Source: DASWIP01 sp036397635 (GTDB lineage: Bacteria; Actinomycetota; AC-67). Taken from it: 31,051 bases of DNA. The translations under genes were made by a program, and so were the position numbers. This document shows positions 15,717 through 23,814 of the stretch, piece after piece. The stretch spans positions 1 to 31,051 of the forward strand of contig DASWIP010000023.1 of assembly GCA_036397635.1 (NCBI GenBank), in the 5' to 3' direction. Within the stretch, counting starts at the first letter, position 1; each line of letters begins with the position of its first letter. The notes beneath the pieces are model-generated. The model made no database searches. It saw only the letters and a list, made by a program, of their open reading frames with translations, and was not told the DNA's origin.

Positions 15717-18102
15717 CTGCGATGCTCTCGGTTTCTTCGGCTGGTGGCCGCCTCTGGCGAAGCGTGACGCGGAATGATGCCCCGCCTCCGTTGTTGTCGG
15801 TTACCCAAGCCCGGCCACCGTGAGCTGCCGCGAGCTGCCGCACCAGAGCGAGTCCGATGCCCTGACCTGGAGAGTGAGAGATGGCCTCACCGTGCCGGAA
15901 CGGTTCGAAGATCGACTCTTTCGACTGGTCGGGAACCCCGGGGCCCCAGTCCGTCACGGATATCTCGACAAAGCGGGACGATGCGTGGACCTCGAGCGCC
16001 GCGGGGGTTCCAGCTTTGGTGTGGCGCGCAAGGTTCGCGAGCAGCTCTTCGAGGATGTGGTCGAAGAAGGAGTGATCGACCGACACGGTGACTGGGTCAA
16101 CGGAGACTGAGAGTTTCCGCTCACCAAGGTCGATCCGATCCAGGAGGCGATGTGTCAGGACGGGAAGGACGCCCTCTGCGCATCGAGGCTCGAACGTTCC
16201 GCGGGTGAGCCGATCGAGATCGATGAGATCGGCGATCAACCGGTCAAGGTGGGACGCGTTCTCCTCCAGCCGCTCGATCAGGTCCGCCCGGTCGGGTCCG
16301 GCGATCGCATCGCCGAAGGTGTTGAGCGTTCTAGTCATCCCGACGATGTTGGTGAGTGGCGTCCTCAACTCGTGCGAGACCGATGTCAGCAGCTGTGTCT
16401 TGAGTTGGTTCAGTTCTCGCTCGCGCTCGGAAGCATCCCGTTCGCGCTCGATCGCGGTCCGGAGGGCCACTTCGGTTTTCTCGCGATCGGAGACATCGAC
16501 GGCGATGACCAGTGTTGCTTCGGCCCCGCCGAATCGGATGTCCCTGATGTGAACCTCGACACTGAATCGTGTGCCGTCCTTGGCCAGATGATGGAAGCGT
16601 CCTACGTGGTGAAGAGTCGGATGAGATTCGGCGACGATCTCTTTCACCAGCGGGATCTCTTCAGGGGGTCTGATATCCAGCAGGCCCATCGCGAGGAACT
16701 CTTCGCGCGTGTACCCATACCGCTCGAGCGAGGCCTCGTTCATTTCGAGAAATCGAAGGGTGCTGCGGTCGTAGACGTACATCGCCATCGGGGCGTGGGC
16801 GAACAGCCCCCGGAACTGTGCCTCGCTTTCATGGAGCCCCTCTTGGGCCTGCTTCAGATCCTCGACGTCCTGGACATAGCAAAGTCGCGACCCGCCGTCC
16901 TCGTTGCTCGAAAGCAGCGTCATGTCGATCATGGAGGCGAATCGGGATCCGTCTCGGCGCAGGCGCGTTAGTTCGAACACCTCGTGTCCAGACGTGCGCA
17001 AGGCTTGCAATCTCTGCCTGAGGGCTCCCAGATCCTCTGGGGCGATCAACGCCTCGGCTGGATGTCCTACCAGATCGGACGGGGGATACCCATGAAGTGT
17101 CGCGAAGGCGGGGTTGAGCTCCTCGATGCGTCCTGAATCATTGTCGATCACCGCCATGCCGAACGCTGCGCTGGTCGAGATCGCTTCCCACCGCCGGTGA
17201 GCCTGCTCGGCCTCCTGTCGCTCAGTCACTTCCACGACAACCACGCCGATACCGATGATCTCTGTTCCCATCCGAACCGGGTAATAGCTCGCTAGCCATG
17301 AGCGCAGTCGACCTAGTTCTGTCGCGATCACGCCGGTGATCTCTTGGTCGACAACCCGCTCTCCAGCATCGAGGACCCGCCGAAACAACGGCTCGATCTG
17401 CGCCCACAGGTGGGGCACCACTTCGGCGACCTTGCGGCCAGCGTGGTCTCCTACCGGTACGCCGTTGACGGTGGCGAGTTGCTCGTTCACATGAACGTAG
17501 CGGAAGTCGCGATCAATGAAACCCAGACCAACGGGCGCATTGTCCTCAAGTGTCCTTAGCAGACAGTACGCTTCGGCGTTCTCCCGCTGCGTGCGGGCGA
17601 TCTCCCTCACCCGGCGTGCCGTTACGTCCTGTGCGACACCAAGGACCTGGGTCAGTGTCCCATCCGGCCCCAGGATCGCTTCTGCACTGGCTTCGATCCA
17701 TCGTTCCTCGCCGGTCGTCGCCAGGATGATTCGGTACTCAACCGTCAAGCGCCCCTCGCGGGTTCGGATCGCATCCATCTCGTCGAGCATCCGCGCTCGA
17801 TCGTCGGGATGAACTACGTCTAGGAAGGCCTCGAGGGTAGGCTCGACATCGCCGGGCTGGAAGCCGAACACGCGATACATCTCGTCCGAGCAGTGGTAGA
17901 CGTTGCCGGCGACATCCCATCGCCAGCTGCCGACGCGTGCCAATTGTTCAGCAGCGGCGTAATGGGCGTTCGTCGGAGGGACGCTGGGTTGAACATCTGG
18001 GGGATCGGCGGACAAGCCAGCGTAGGAGACGCTCCTGCGCTCAGATCGTACTGCGCTCAGTGTCGGGAAGGTCACGTCCGCACCGCCTCTCACCCGGGAC
18101 AT
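15694..18102 (-). CDS. Multi-PAS sensor histidine kinase
   Basis: The product is about 802 aa from ATG 18102 (a GTG at 18171 extends it; a GTG at 18075 shortens it; no site is strong). Four PAS domains follow each other (approximately residues 50-165, 180-300, 305-425 and 430-550), the first with a PAS_3-type HPDDRARM. HisKA has SVSHELRTPL with the phospho-acceptor His577. HATPase_c has N-box EELLANLARH, G1 DWGPGVPD and G2 GQGIGLALVRQLAAAHGG, all apparently functional. No membrane segment is seen, so it is likely a cytosolic sensor of a small ligand, redox state or light. No response regulator is adjacent; the overlapping downstream EAL gene suggests the signal feeds c-di-GMP turnover. Confidence 0.9.
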   Translation of the reverse strand: MSRVRGGADVTFPTLSAVRSERRSVSYAGLSADPPDVQPSVPPTNAHYAAAEQLARVGSWRWDVAGNVYHCSDEMYRVFGFQPGDVEPTLEAFLDVVHPDDRARMLDEMDAIRTREGRLTVEYRIILATTGEERWIEASAEAILGPDGTLTQVLGVAQDVTARRVREIARTQRENAEAYCLLRTLEDNAPVGLGFIDRDFRYVHVNEQLATVNGVPVGDHAGRKVAEVVPHLWAQIEPLFRRVLDAGERVVDQEITGVIATELGRLRSWLASYYPVRMGTEIIGIGVVVVEVTERQEAEQAHRRWEAISTSAAFGMAVIDNDSGRIEELNPAFATLHGYPPSDLVGHPAEALIAPEDLGALRQRLQALRTSGHEVFELTRLRRDGSRFASMIDMTLLSSNEDGGSRLCYVQDVEDLKQAQEGLHESEAQFRGLFAHAPMAMYVYDRSTLRFLEMNEASLERYGYTREEFLAMGLLDIRPPEEIPLVKEIVAESHPTLHHVGRFHHLAKDGTRFSVEVHIRDIRFGGAEATLVIAVDVSDREKTEVALRTAIERERDASERERELNQLKTQLLTSVSHELRTPLTNIVGMTRTLNTFGDAIAGPDRADLIERLEENASHLDRLIADLIDLDRLTRGTFEPRCAEGVLPVLTHRLLDRIDLGERKLSVSVDPVTVSVDHSFFDHILEELLANLARHTKAGTPAALEVHASSRFVEISVTDWGPGVPDQSKESIFEPFRHGEAISHSPGQGIGLALVRQLAAAHGGRAWVTDNNGGGASFRVTLRQRRPPAEETESIADASTVGR

Positions 18103-18310
18103 GCGGCACGATGTCGTCCGGGCCGCCTCGTAGTAAGAATCGGCTTGCAGCCTTGGAAGGGGAAGGGCCACCCGGCCCTGTCGCCACGGGCCGTGGTCCT
18201 GCCGCCACCGTCCGGAGGACCTTGCCCCGCTAGACCAGCGAACTCCTCGGTCGGCCTTTATCCCAAACGAACCACCTGAGGTCGCACCCTTGCCATGGCG
18301 CTTGACCAGG

Positions 18311-18330
18311 GCACTGCTTTAATGCAGTGC
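18311..18330. promoter_or_regulatory. Palindromic operator of the small TA locus
   Basis: GCACTGC (18311-18317) and GCAGTGC (18324-18330) are exact inverted repeats around TTTAAT, 11 bases before the toxin-like ATG at 18342. A TTGACC hexamer at 18302-18307 could be a -35 box. This placement fits autorepression by the ribbon-helix-helix protein encoded downstream. Confidence 0.6.
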
Positions 18331-18341
18331 AATAATAATGC

Positions 18342-18580
18342 ATGCGCAAGGTCAGGCTCTCGCGGTCGGCGCGCAAGCGGCGCATCGGGAAGGCGCACAT
18401 CATCGCCGCGATGAACAGCGCTGGAGAGCCGGAGCGGTTTCCGGCCGAGCGGGAACTTGACGAGCGCCTGCTGTGGATCGGGGAGGACGACCGCGGGTGA
18501 TGCTGGAGGTCATCGGGATCGAGCTACCCGACTACCTGCTGATCATCCACGTCATGCCCTACTCGTACAGGAGGAAGTGA
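18342..18580 (+). pseudogene. Small toxin-like protein with a -1 frameshift
   Basis: ATG 18342 encodes 52 aa (MRKVRLSRSARKRRIGKAHI ... LLWIGEDDRG) ending in TGA at 18498-18500. Reading on after restoring one G in the GGG run continues smoothly as VMLEVIGIELPDYLLIIHVM followed by PYSYRRK, to TGA at 18578-18580. The joined ~78-aa protein has the layout of small actinobacterial toxin-like proteins (basic helix, IxxAM, LxIGxDxxGxxLEV, then LxVIHxMP) that are usually encoded before an RHH antitoxin, as here. BrnT/DUF4258-like toxins are the nearest named group I can suggest. Either the gene is dead, the base is a sequencing loss, or the second half is re-initiated at ATG 18500 through the TGATG overlap. 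Confidence 0.6.
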
Positions 18581-18894
18581 TGGGTTCGAAGAGGGAGTCA
18601 AGGAGATCCAAGTACACGCTTGCTCCCGGTCCCGAAGTCGACCTTGGGCGCAAGGTGGTCCGTGACAGCCGTGGACGGCGGATCACGCAGAACTACGTCG
18701 ACCGTGCGGTCGCCGACGTCCATGCGAAGAGTCGAGGCCGGCCGTCCTTGACCGGACAGGCGGCGCGCTCTCCTCAGGTGACGTTCCGGCTTCCGCCCGA
18801 TCTGCGGGCGAAGGCCGAGGCGCGGGCCAAGCGCGAGGGCAAACGCGTATCGGAGGTCGCGCGGGAAGCCCTCGAACGCTACCTCGTGTCGTGA
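18580..18894 (+). CDS. Ribbon-helix-helix (CopG-like) antitoxin
   Basis: The product is 104 aa. The ATG at 18580 overlaps the toxin stop (TGATG), and AGGAGG lies just upstream. The N-terminal half is basic and contains RRITQNYVDRAVADVHAKSR and GRPSLTG. The C-terminal ~45 residues are an RHH DNA-binding fold: QVTFRLPPDLRAKAEARAKR followed by EGKRVSEVAREALERYLV, with the beta-strand QVTFRL as the DNA-contacting element. It should neutralise the upstream small protein and repress the operon at the palindrome at 18311. The toxin-first order is seen in some TA families. Confidence 0.8.
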   Translation: MGSKRESRRSKYTLAPGPEVDLGRKVVRDSRGRRITQNYVDRAVADVHAKSRGRPSLTGQAARSPQVTFRLPPDLRAKAEARAKREGKRVSEVAREALERYLVS

Positions 18895-19022
18895 GGCCAT
18901 CGGCGGGACCGTTCAGGCCACCCTCCAGGCTCAGCGCGTGTTTGTAGGTCCAGGGGAGCGCGCGCATCGCGACCGATGACCTGGGGCGATGATCGTCGAT
19001 GAAAGCGCAGTCAGAGTGAGTG

Positions 19023-19877
19023 TCACCATTTCACGCCTTGGGAGCGAGAGAGACTGTCGAGGAATCCTCCGACGGCCGCCGCGGCGGCTTCAGGCTGTTC
19101 GAGGGTGGGTGAATGGCCGGCGCCGGCGATCCGCACGAAATCGAACACCTTGGGAAGCGCGTGGACCATCTGTTCGACCTCGTCGAGTTGGAGGGCGATG
19201 TCGTCGTCGTCGCCGTACAGGACGAGTGCTGGGACGTGCACGTCGCCGAGTCGCTCCAGGAGACTTTCGTGTCGCGTGAGCGACCGCATGATCTCGCGAA
19301 CGTCGTCCACGGGTTGGGCACGCCAGCGCTCCATCCATCGGTGTCGCAGCGCTTCGGGCGTGCTCCGTCCGAAGTTGGTCGTCGCGGAGCCCAGCAGAGC
19401 GTCCTCGGTCCATCCCTGTTTGGCGACCGCGTCGGCCCATGCTTCGTAGGCAGGAAGACGCGTCGCGTGCTCGGGCCCGGCTTGCGTGCTGATCAAGACA
19501 AGGCCGACCACTCGATCCGGATGTCGGAGCGCGGCCCGCAGCGCGATCGGGCCTGCGACGCTCGCGCCACCCCAGACCGCACGCTCGATCCCCAAAGTGT
19601 CGAGGAGAGCGACTTGATCCTCCATCACTTGCCACAGCGTCCTTTCTTCGGCGCGGTGCTCCGACCGGCCGTGACCGCGCAGGTCCGGGGTTATGACCCG
19701 GTAGCGTCCCGAGAGCGCATCCACCATGGGGTCGAGCATCGAGTGATCCATGAACAGACCGTGGAGGAGCAAGACCGGCGGGCCCTGTCCTCGGTCCTCA
19801 AAGAAAAGGCGCCATCCTTTGTGCGCGAACTCTGGCAACGAGGTCTCCGATCCGCTTGATGGCTTGCATGGTTCCAC
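19023..19877 (-). CDS. Alpha/beta hydrolase
   Basis: The product is 284 aa from the GTG at 19877 (GTG at 19925 would add 16 residues but has no ribosome site and overlaps a small upstream ORF). It has a classical fold: HG oxyanion loop in PVLLLHGLFMDHSML, PDLRGHGRSE after strand 4, nucleophile region WGGASVAGPIAL, acid in LYGDDDDIA and catalytic His in GAGHSPTLEQP. The elbow reads G-A-S-V-A rather than G-x-S-x-G, with Ala in the last position. The substrate cannot be assigned; family members include haloperoxidase-like esterases and lactonases. It follows the TetR gene on the same strand and may be controlled with it. Confidence 0.85.
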   Translation of the reverse strand: MEPCKPSSGSETSLPEFAHKGWRLFFEDRGQGPPVLLLHGLFMDHSMLDPMVDALSGRYRVITPDLRGHGRSEHRAEERTLWQVMEDQVALLDTLGIERAVWGGASVAGPIALRAALRHPDRVVGLVLISTQAGPEHATRLPAYEAWADAVAKQGWTEDALLGSATTNFGRSTPEALRHRWMERWRAQPVDDVREIMRSLTRHESLLERLGDVHVPALVLYGDDDDIALQLDEVEQMVHALPKVFDFVRIAGAGHSPTLEQPEAAAAAVGGFLDSLSRSQGVKW

Positions 19878-19897
19878 AGAATTGCCCGTCCTCAGAC

Positions 19898-20035
19898 TCA
19901 GCTCCTCCGCCGCAGATCCTGCCACACCAGGTCGGGATGGCGATCGCTGCCCGGGAGATCGAAGTAGGTTTCCTCCTGGTCGCTCGCGCAGATGTCGTTG
20001 ACGCCCTCCGGAGTTGACTTCGGCTGATAGCTCAC
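19898..20035 (-). CDS. 45-aa hypothetical protein coupled to the TetR gene
   Basis: A GTG at 20035 overlaps the TetR stop (GTGA) and opens a 45-aa frame (VSYQPKSTPEGVNDICASDQ ... WQDLRRRS) with mostly G or C in third codon positions and an acidic composition. It ends about 20 bases before the preferred start of the hydrolase. The tight overlap and codon use suggest a real small gene; no family is recognised. Confidence 0.4.
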   Translation of the reverse strand: MSYQPKSTPEGVNDICASDQEETYFDLPGSDRHPDLVWQDLRRRS

Positions 20036-20667
20036 GAGGCGTGCTGTGTGGGGTGGCGGGGTAGTCCGTCGAAGCCGCGCCAAGTGAGGGCGAGCAGGTA
20101 GTCGACGAGGTCTTCGCGCCGCATGCGTCGCGTGCGGAGCCACCAGTCGGCGACTGATTGGGCCATGCCGATCATCGCGCGCGCGTAGATCGGCGCACCG
20201 GCTGGGTCGAGGTCTGCGGCGCGCAGCAGGTCGCCGACGGTGCGCGCGATGCCTTCGGCGAGGGTGTCCCATGATGTGCCCAGTCGCGCGCGCATGGCGG
20301 GGTCGTGACGTGCTCCTGCGTCGACGAGCATGCGGAATCCGTCTTCGCGCTGGTCGGCGTATTCGAAGTAGGCCTCGAACCCGGATCGCAGGCGTTCGCG
20401 GGGGTCGGGGGAAGTCGATAGGGCGACCCAGAGTCGGCGGATGAGTTCGGCGAGGTGCTCTTCCAGGACTGCGAGATAGAGGTCTCGTTTCCCGTCGAAA
20501 TGGCGATAGATGACGGGTTTGGTGGCGCGGATGGCGGTGGCGATGTCATCGATGCTGGTGTCGTCGTAGCCGCGTTCGGCGAAGACGCGCCGCGCGGTCG
20601 CCAGGATCTGCTCGCGCCGGTCGGGGGCGCGCATCCTGCGCCTCTTGCTGGTCTTCGTCGCCGCCAC
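20032..20667 (-). CDS. TetR-family transcriptional regulator, likely controls the fatty-acid operon
   Basis: The product is 211 aa. The N-terminal HTH (about residues 15-62) reads RREQILATARRVFAERGYDD then TSIDDIATAIRATKPVIYRHF, a canonical TetR DNA-binding domain. The C-terminal ligand domain is all-helical with a late WWLRTRRMRREDLVDYL segment common in regulators of lipid metabolism. The gene is divergent from fabD across 177 bases. A TTAC-N5-GTAA palindrome lies 10 bases before its own ATG and another lies 18 bases before fabD, so it probably represses itself and the operon. TetR regulators named FasR act on fatty-acid synthase genes in corynebacteria and mycobacteria; orthology here is not established. 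Confidence 0.9.
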   Translation of the reverse strand: MAATKTSKRRRMRAPDRREQILATARRVFAERGYDDTSIDDIATAIRATKPVIYRHFDGKRDLYLAVLEEHLAELIRRLWVALSTSPDPRERLRSGFEAYFEYADQREDGFRMLVDAGARHDPAMRARLGTSWDTLAEGIARTVGDLLRAADLDPAGAPIYARAMIGMAQSVADWWLRTRRMRREDLVDYLLALTWRGFDGLPRHPTQHAS

Positions 20668-20677
20668 GCATCGGATG

Positions 20678-20690
20678 TTACCAGAAGTAA
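20678..20690. promoter_or_regulatory. TetR-type operator TTAC-N5-GTAA before the tetR gene
   Basis: TTAC (20678-20681), CAGAA, GTAA (20687-20690) form a 13-base palindrome ending 10 bases from the TetR start codon. It shares half-sites and spacing with the site before fabD. Confidence 0.55.
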
Positions 20691-20731
20691 TGCAAGGCTG
20701 GGATGAGGCGGTCGCGTGAATTCCATGTTAC

Positions 20732-20745
20732 CTACCATCCGGTAG
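20732..20745. promoter_or_regulatory. Inverted repeat CTACC-N4-GGTAG abutting the -35 box
   Basis: CTACC (20732-20736) and GGTAG (20741-20745) flank ATCC just before the proposed -35 hexamer of the fab promoter. The arms partly resemble the TTAC/GTAA half-sites (TTACC lies at 20728-20732). It could be an additional regulator site. Confidence 0.4.
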
Positions 20746-20748
20746 AGG

Positions 20749-20778
20749 TAGACACGGCGTCGAATGGTGTTGTATAAG
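20749..20778 (+). promoter_or_regulatory. Sigma-70-type promoter of the fatty-acid operon
   Basis: The -35 is TAGACA (20749-20754) and the -10 is TATAAG (20773-20778), each matching 5 of 6 consensus bases, with an 18-base spacer. The implied transcript starts near 20785, so the palindrome at 20811-20829 lies just downstream of the start, where a bound repressor would block elongation. Confidence 0.55.
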
Positions 20779-20810
20779 GGCGGCGCACCAGGGACCAGTC
20801 CACCCGAGAG

Positions 20811-20829
20811 AAGTTACTAGCTGTAACTT
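20811..20829. promoter_or_regulatory. Operator AAGTTAC-N5-GTAACTT before fabD
   Basis: The arms AAGTTAC (20811-20817) and GTAACTT (20823-20829) are exact inverted repeats around TAGCT, ending 15 bases before the fabD ATG. The inner TTAC-N5-GTAA matches the site before tetR. Confidence 0.65.
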
Positions 20830-20844
20830 GTGGGGAGCTGCCGG

Positions 20845-21774
20845 ATGATCGCATGGGTGTTCCCGGGTCAGGGGAGCCAGTTCGTCGGGATGGGAACGGG
20901 CTTCAGCGCCGCGCCCGCTCGCGAGGTGTTCGATGTTGCTCGCGAGGTGCTCGGTTGGGATGTGCGCTCGGTGTGCCTGCATGGTCCTGAAGAGTTGCTC
21001 GCATCTACTGAGGTGTCGCAGCCGGCGATCCTGACCGTCTCGGTGGCTGCAGCTCGGTCGCTCGAAGACTCGGGTTTGCTGCCCGATCTGGTTGCGGGAC
21101 ATAGCGTGGGGGAGTTCGCGGCGTTGGTCGTGGCGCGCGCGATCTCATTCGAGGATGCGTTGCACGTCGTCGGGGCTCGTGCGGAGGCGATGGCGCAAGC
21201 GGGTCGTGAGACTGCAGGCCGAATGGCTGCCGTGATCGGCTTGGATCGCGGCCGCGTCGAGGAGATCTGCGAGCGCTCGCAGGGTTTGGTCGCGGTGGCG
21301 ACGGTGAACGGTTCCGATCAGATGGTGATCTCAGGCGAGGTCGGCGCCGTCGAAGCTTCAGCCGAGGCCGCGCGCGCGGCGGGCGCTCGCCGGGTGATCC
21401 CACTGCCGGTGAGCGTCGCGGCGCACTCGCCGCTGATGGCCCCCGCTGCCAAGACGGTGGGCCGCGCGCTGGAGGGTGTCACGCTTCTGCCGCCGGTGAT
21501 CCCGTTCTCCTCGGGTGTCGCCGGGAAGCTGCTCGACGAGCCGTCGGAGATCGGTCGGTCGCTCGTGGACGCGCTGACGCATCCGGTTGACTGGCCGGCG
21601 TGCGTGGCGGCGTTGCAGGCCGGGGGCGCGGAGGCGTTCGTTGAGGTCGGTCCCGGTGCGGTCCTGTCGGGGCTGATCCGGCGTCTCGCGCCGGACGTCC
21701 AGATCTGGCAGGTTGCCGACGATCGGTCGGCGGCCCGGCTCGTGGACGAGCTTGCATCGGGGGTGCTGCGGTGA
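20845..21774 (+). CDS. fabD: Malonyl-CoA:ACP transacylase
   Basis: The product is 309 aa, the normal FabD length. It transfers malonyl from CoA to acyl carrier protein, committing carbon to chain elongation. The oxyanion motif GQGSQ is at residues 9-13, the nucleophile GHSVGE has Ser87, and the catalytic His lies in VAAHSPLM near residue 193. ATG 20845 has GGGGAG upstream; an in-frame GTG at 20830 sits inside the operator region and is less likely. It is the first gene of the operon, and its stop overlaps the GTG of fabH (GTGA). Confidence 0.96.
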   Translation: MIAWVFPGQGSQFVGMGTGFSAAPAREVFDVAREVLGWDVRSVCLHGPEELLASTEVSQPAILTVSVAAARSLEDSGLLPDLVAGHSVGEFAALVVARAISFEDALHVVGARAEAMAQAGRETAGRMAAVIGLDRGRVEEICERSQGLVAVATVNGSDQMVISGEVGAVEASAEAARAAGARRVIPLPVSVAAHSPLMAPAAKTVGRALEGVTLLPPVIPFSSGVAGKLLDEPSEIGRSLVDALTHPVDWPACVAALQAGGAEAFVEVGPGAVLSGLIRRLAPDVQIWQVADDRSAARLVDELASGVLR

Positions 21775-22808
21775 CTTACGCGGCGATCACCGGGTGGGGG
21801 ATCGCGGTTCCCGATGCGATCGTGACCAGTGATGAGCTTGAGCGCCGAGTGGGCCTCGAGTCGGGATGGGTCGAGCAGCGTTCGGGCATCGTGCAACGGC
21901 GTGTGGCATCACAGGGCGAAACGACGTCCACGCTTGCCGCGGAGGCGGGCCGGCGGGGGGTGGCGCGCGCGGGCCTTGGGCCGGATGACCTTGATCTGAT
22001 CGTGGTGGCGACCTGCACGCCGGATCATCTGGTGCCGGGGACGGCGCCGATGGTCCAGGCTGCTCTGGGCGCGTCGCGGGCGGGCGCGTTCGACGTCAAC
22101 GCTGCCTGCGCTGGGTTCCTGACGGCGCTCGCCGCTGCGGATGGGCTGGTGCGCGCGGGGGCGATCCGGCGGGCGCTGGTGATCGGCGCGGAGGTGCTGT
22201 CGAGGTTCATCGATCCGGCTGAGCCGAAGACGTTCGTGCTCTTCGGCGACGGCGCGGGCGCGGTCGTGCTCGAGGGGAGCGAGGAACAGGCAGGTTTGCT
22301 GTCTGTGGAGTTGGGTGCGGACGGATCGGGAGTGGAGCATTTGAAGGTCCCTGCCGGCGGGAGCGCGCATCCTGCTTCGGCCGAGACGGTCGCCGCGCGC
22401 GAGCATACGGTCCGCATGAACGGCCCGGAGGTGTATCGGGCGGCTGTTCGCATCATGGTCGGCGCCGCCGAGGATGCGATCGCGTCGGCGAGATGCTCGC
22501 TGGCCGATGTGGATCTGCTGATCTTGCATCAGGCGAACCAGCGGATCATCACCGAGGTCGGCGCGCGCCTGGGTGTTCCCGAGGAGCGTGTGTTCAGCAA
22601 CGTGGCGTGCTACGGCAACACTTCGGCAGCGTCGGTTCCGATCGCGCTCGCCGAGGCGGCGGACGAAGGGCTGCTGGAGCCGGGGTCGCTAGTGGCGCTG
22701 AGCGTGGTGGGCGCGGGCTTCACCTGGGCGGCGGGCGTGCTGCGGTGGACTGCGGTGACGTCGCCGCTTGAACAGTCGATCTTGGTCGAGGAGGGAGTGC
22801 TCGCATGA
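21771..22808 (+). CDS. fabH: Beta-ketoacyl-ACP synthase III
   Basis: The product is 345 aa from a GTG overlapping the fabD stop. It condenses an acyl-CoA primer with malonyl-ACP to start each fatty acid. The catalytic triad is visible: Cys113 in NAACAGF, His in LILHQANQRI and Asn in CYGNTSAASV. The GFTWAAGVLRW C-terminus is typical. Primer choice (acetyl versus branched) cannot be read from the sequence. The stop overlaps the ATG of fabG by 4 bases. Confidence 0.96.
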   Translation: MTYAAITGWGIAVPDAIVTSDELERRVGLESGWVEQRSGIVQRRVASQGETTSTLAAEAGRRGVARAGLGPDDLDLIVVATCTPDHLVPGTAPMVQAALGASRAGAFDVNAACAGFLTALAAADGLVRAGAIRRALVIGAEVLSRFIDPAEPKTFVLFGDGAGAVVLEGSEEQAGLLSVELGADGSGVEHLKVPAGGSAHPASAETVAAREHTVRMNGPEVYRAAVRIMVGAAEDAIASARCSLADVDLLILHQANQRIITEVGARLGVPEERVFSNVACYGNTSAASVPIALAEAADEGLLEPGSLVALSVVGAGFTWAAGVLRWTAVTSPLEQSILVEEGVLA

Positions 22809-23551
22809 CGGATCTGGCAGGCCGAGTGGCGCTGGTGACGGGCGCGTCGCGGGGGATCGGCCGCGCCTCGGCGGTCGCCCTCGCCCGACGCGGCGCCCAG
22901 GTGGCGATCAACTATCGCGAGGACAAGGACGGAGCCAACGACACGCTGGCCGCGGTGCGCGAGGCGGGCTCGGAGGGGATCGTGGTGCGTGCCGACGTGT
23001 CGGTCGCTGAGGACGTCGAAGCGATGTTCACCCAGACCGAGGAGACGCTGGCGCGTGTGGACGTGTTGGTGGCCAATGCGGGCTCGACGCGGGATCGCGT
23101 GCTCGGGCTGATGCGCGAAGAGGACTGGTTCGACGTGCTGGACGTGAACCTGACCGGCGTGTGGCGGTGCGCGCGCCGCGCGCTGCGTCAGATGCTGCGC
23201 GCGCGCTGGGGGCGGATCATCGCGGTCTCGTCGGTCGCGGGCCTGCACGGCAACGTCGGCCAGACGAACTACTGCGCTGCCAAGGCCGGCGAGATCGGGT
23301 TCGTGCGCGCGCTCGCGCGCGAGGTGGCGTCCAAGGGGATCACTGCCAACGTGATCGCGCCTGGCTACGTGGACACCGCGTTGTTCCGCGCGGTTCCCGA
23401 GCAGGCGCAACAGGCTGCTCTCGGTCAGGTGCCGGCGGGGCGGTTCGGAGCCCCAGAGGAGGTCGGGGAGGTTGTCGGTTTCCTCGCCTCACCGGCGGCG
23501 AGCTATGTGACCGGCTCGGTCGTGGTCGTGGACGGAGGACTATCCGCATAG
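22805..23551 (+). CDS. fabG: 3-oxoacyl-ACP reductase
   Basis: The product is 248 aa, a short-chain dehydrogenase. The Rossmann motif is GASRGIG at residues 13-19, NAG is at about 91-93, and the catalytic residues are Ser143 (VSSVAG) with Tyr156-x3-Lys160 (YCAAK). NADPH-dependent reduction of 3-ketoacyl-ACP is the expected role given the operon. It ends with TAG 11 bases before acpP. Confidence 0.94.
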   Translation: MTDLAGRVALVTGASRGIGRASAVALARRGAQVAINYREDKDGANDTLAAVREAGSEGIVVRADVSVAEDVEAMFTQTEETLARVDVLVANAGSTRDRVLGLMREEDWFDVLDVNLTGVWRCARRALRQMLRARWGRIIAVSSVAGLHGNVGQTNYCAAKAGEIGFVRALAREVASKGITANVIAPGYVDTALFRAVPEQAQQAALGQVPAGRFGAPEEVGEVVGFLASPAASYVTGSVVVVDGGLSA

Positions 23552-23561
23552 GAGGGCAGAG

Positions 23562-23807
23562 ATGACAGAACAGTTCGAAGACGTCGTCAAGGAACTGCTG
23601 ATCAAGGAGTTCCGCGTCGATGAGGCGACGATCGCCCCGGAGGCATCGTTCAAAGAGTTGGGTCTGGATTCGTTGGATGTGGTCTCGTTCGTGATGGCGC
23701 TCGAGGACCGGCTCGGCCTGGAGATCCCCGAGTCCGACCTCGAGGGCGTCAACACCTACGGCGACGCGCTCGGGCTGCTGGAGCGAAAGGTCGGCTCGCG
23801 CGCATGA
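23562..23807 (+). CDS. acpP: Acyl carrier protein
   Basis: The product is 81 aa and acidic, with the phosphopantetheine attachment motif LGLDSLDVV (Ser37), and GGAGGG upstream of the ATG. It carries the growing chain between the enzymes of the operon. It needs a holo-ACP synthase, of which only an N-terminal scrap is found downstream, so a full acpS must lie elsewhere. Confidence 0.96.
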   Translation: MTEQFEDVVKELLIKEFRVDEATIAPEASFKELGLDSLDVVSFVMALEDRLGLEIPESDLEGVNTYGDALGLLERKVGSRA

Positions 23808-23814
23808 TGAGGCT

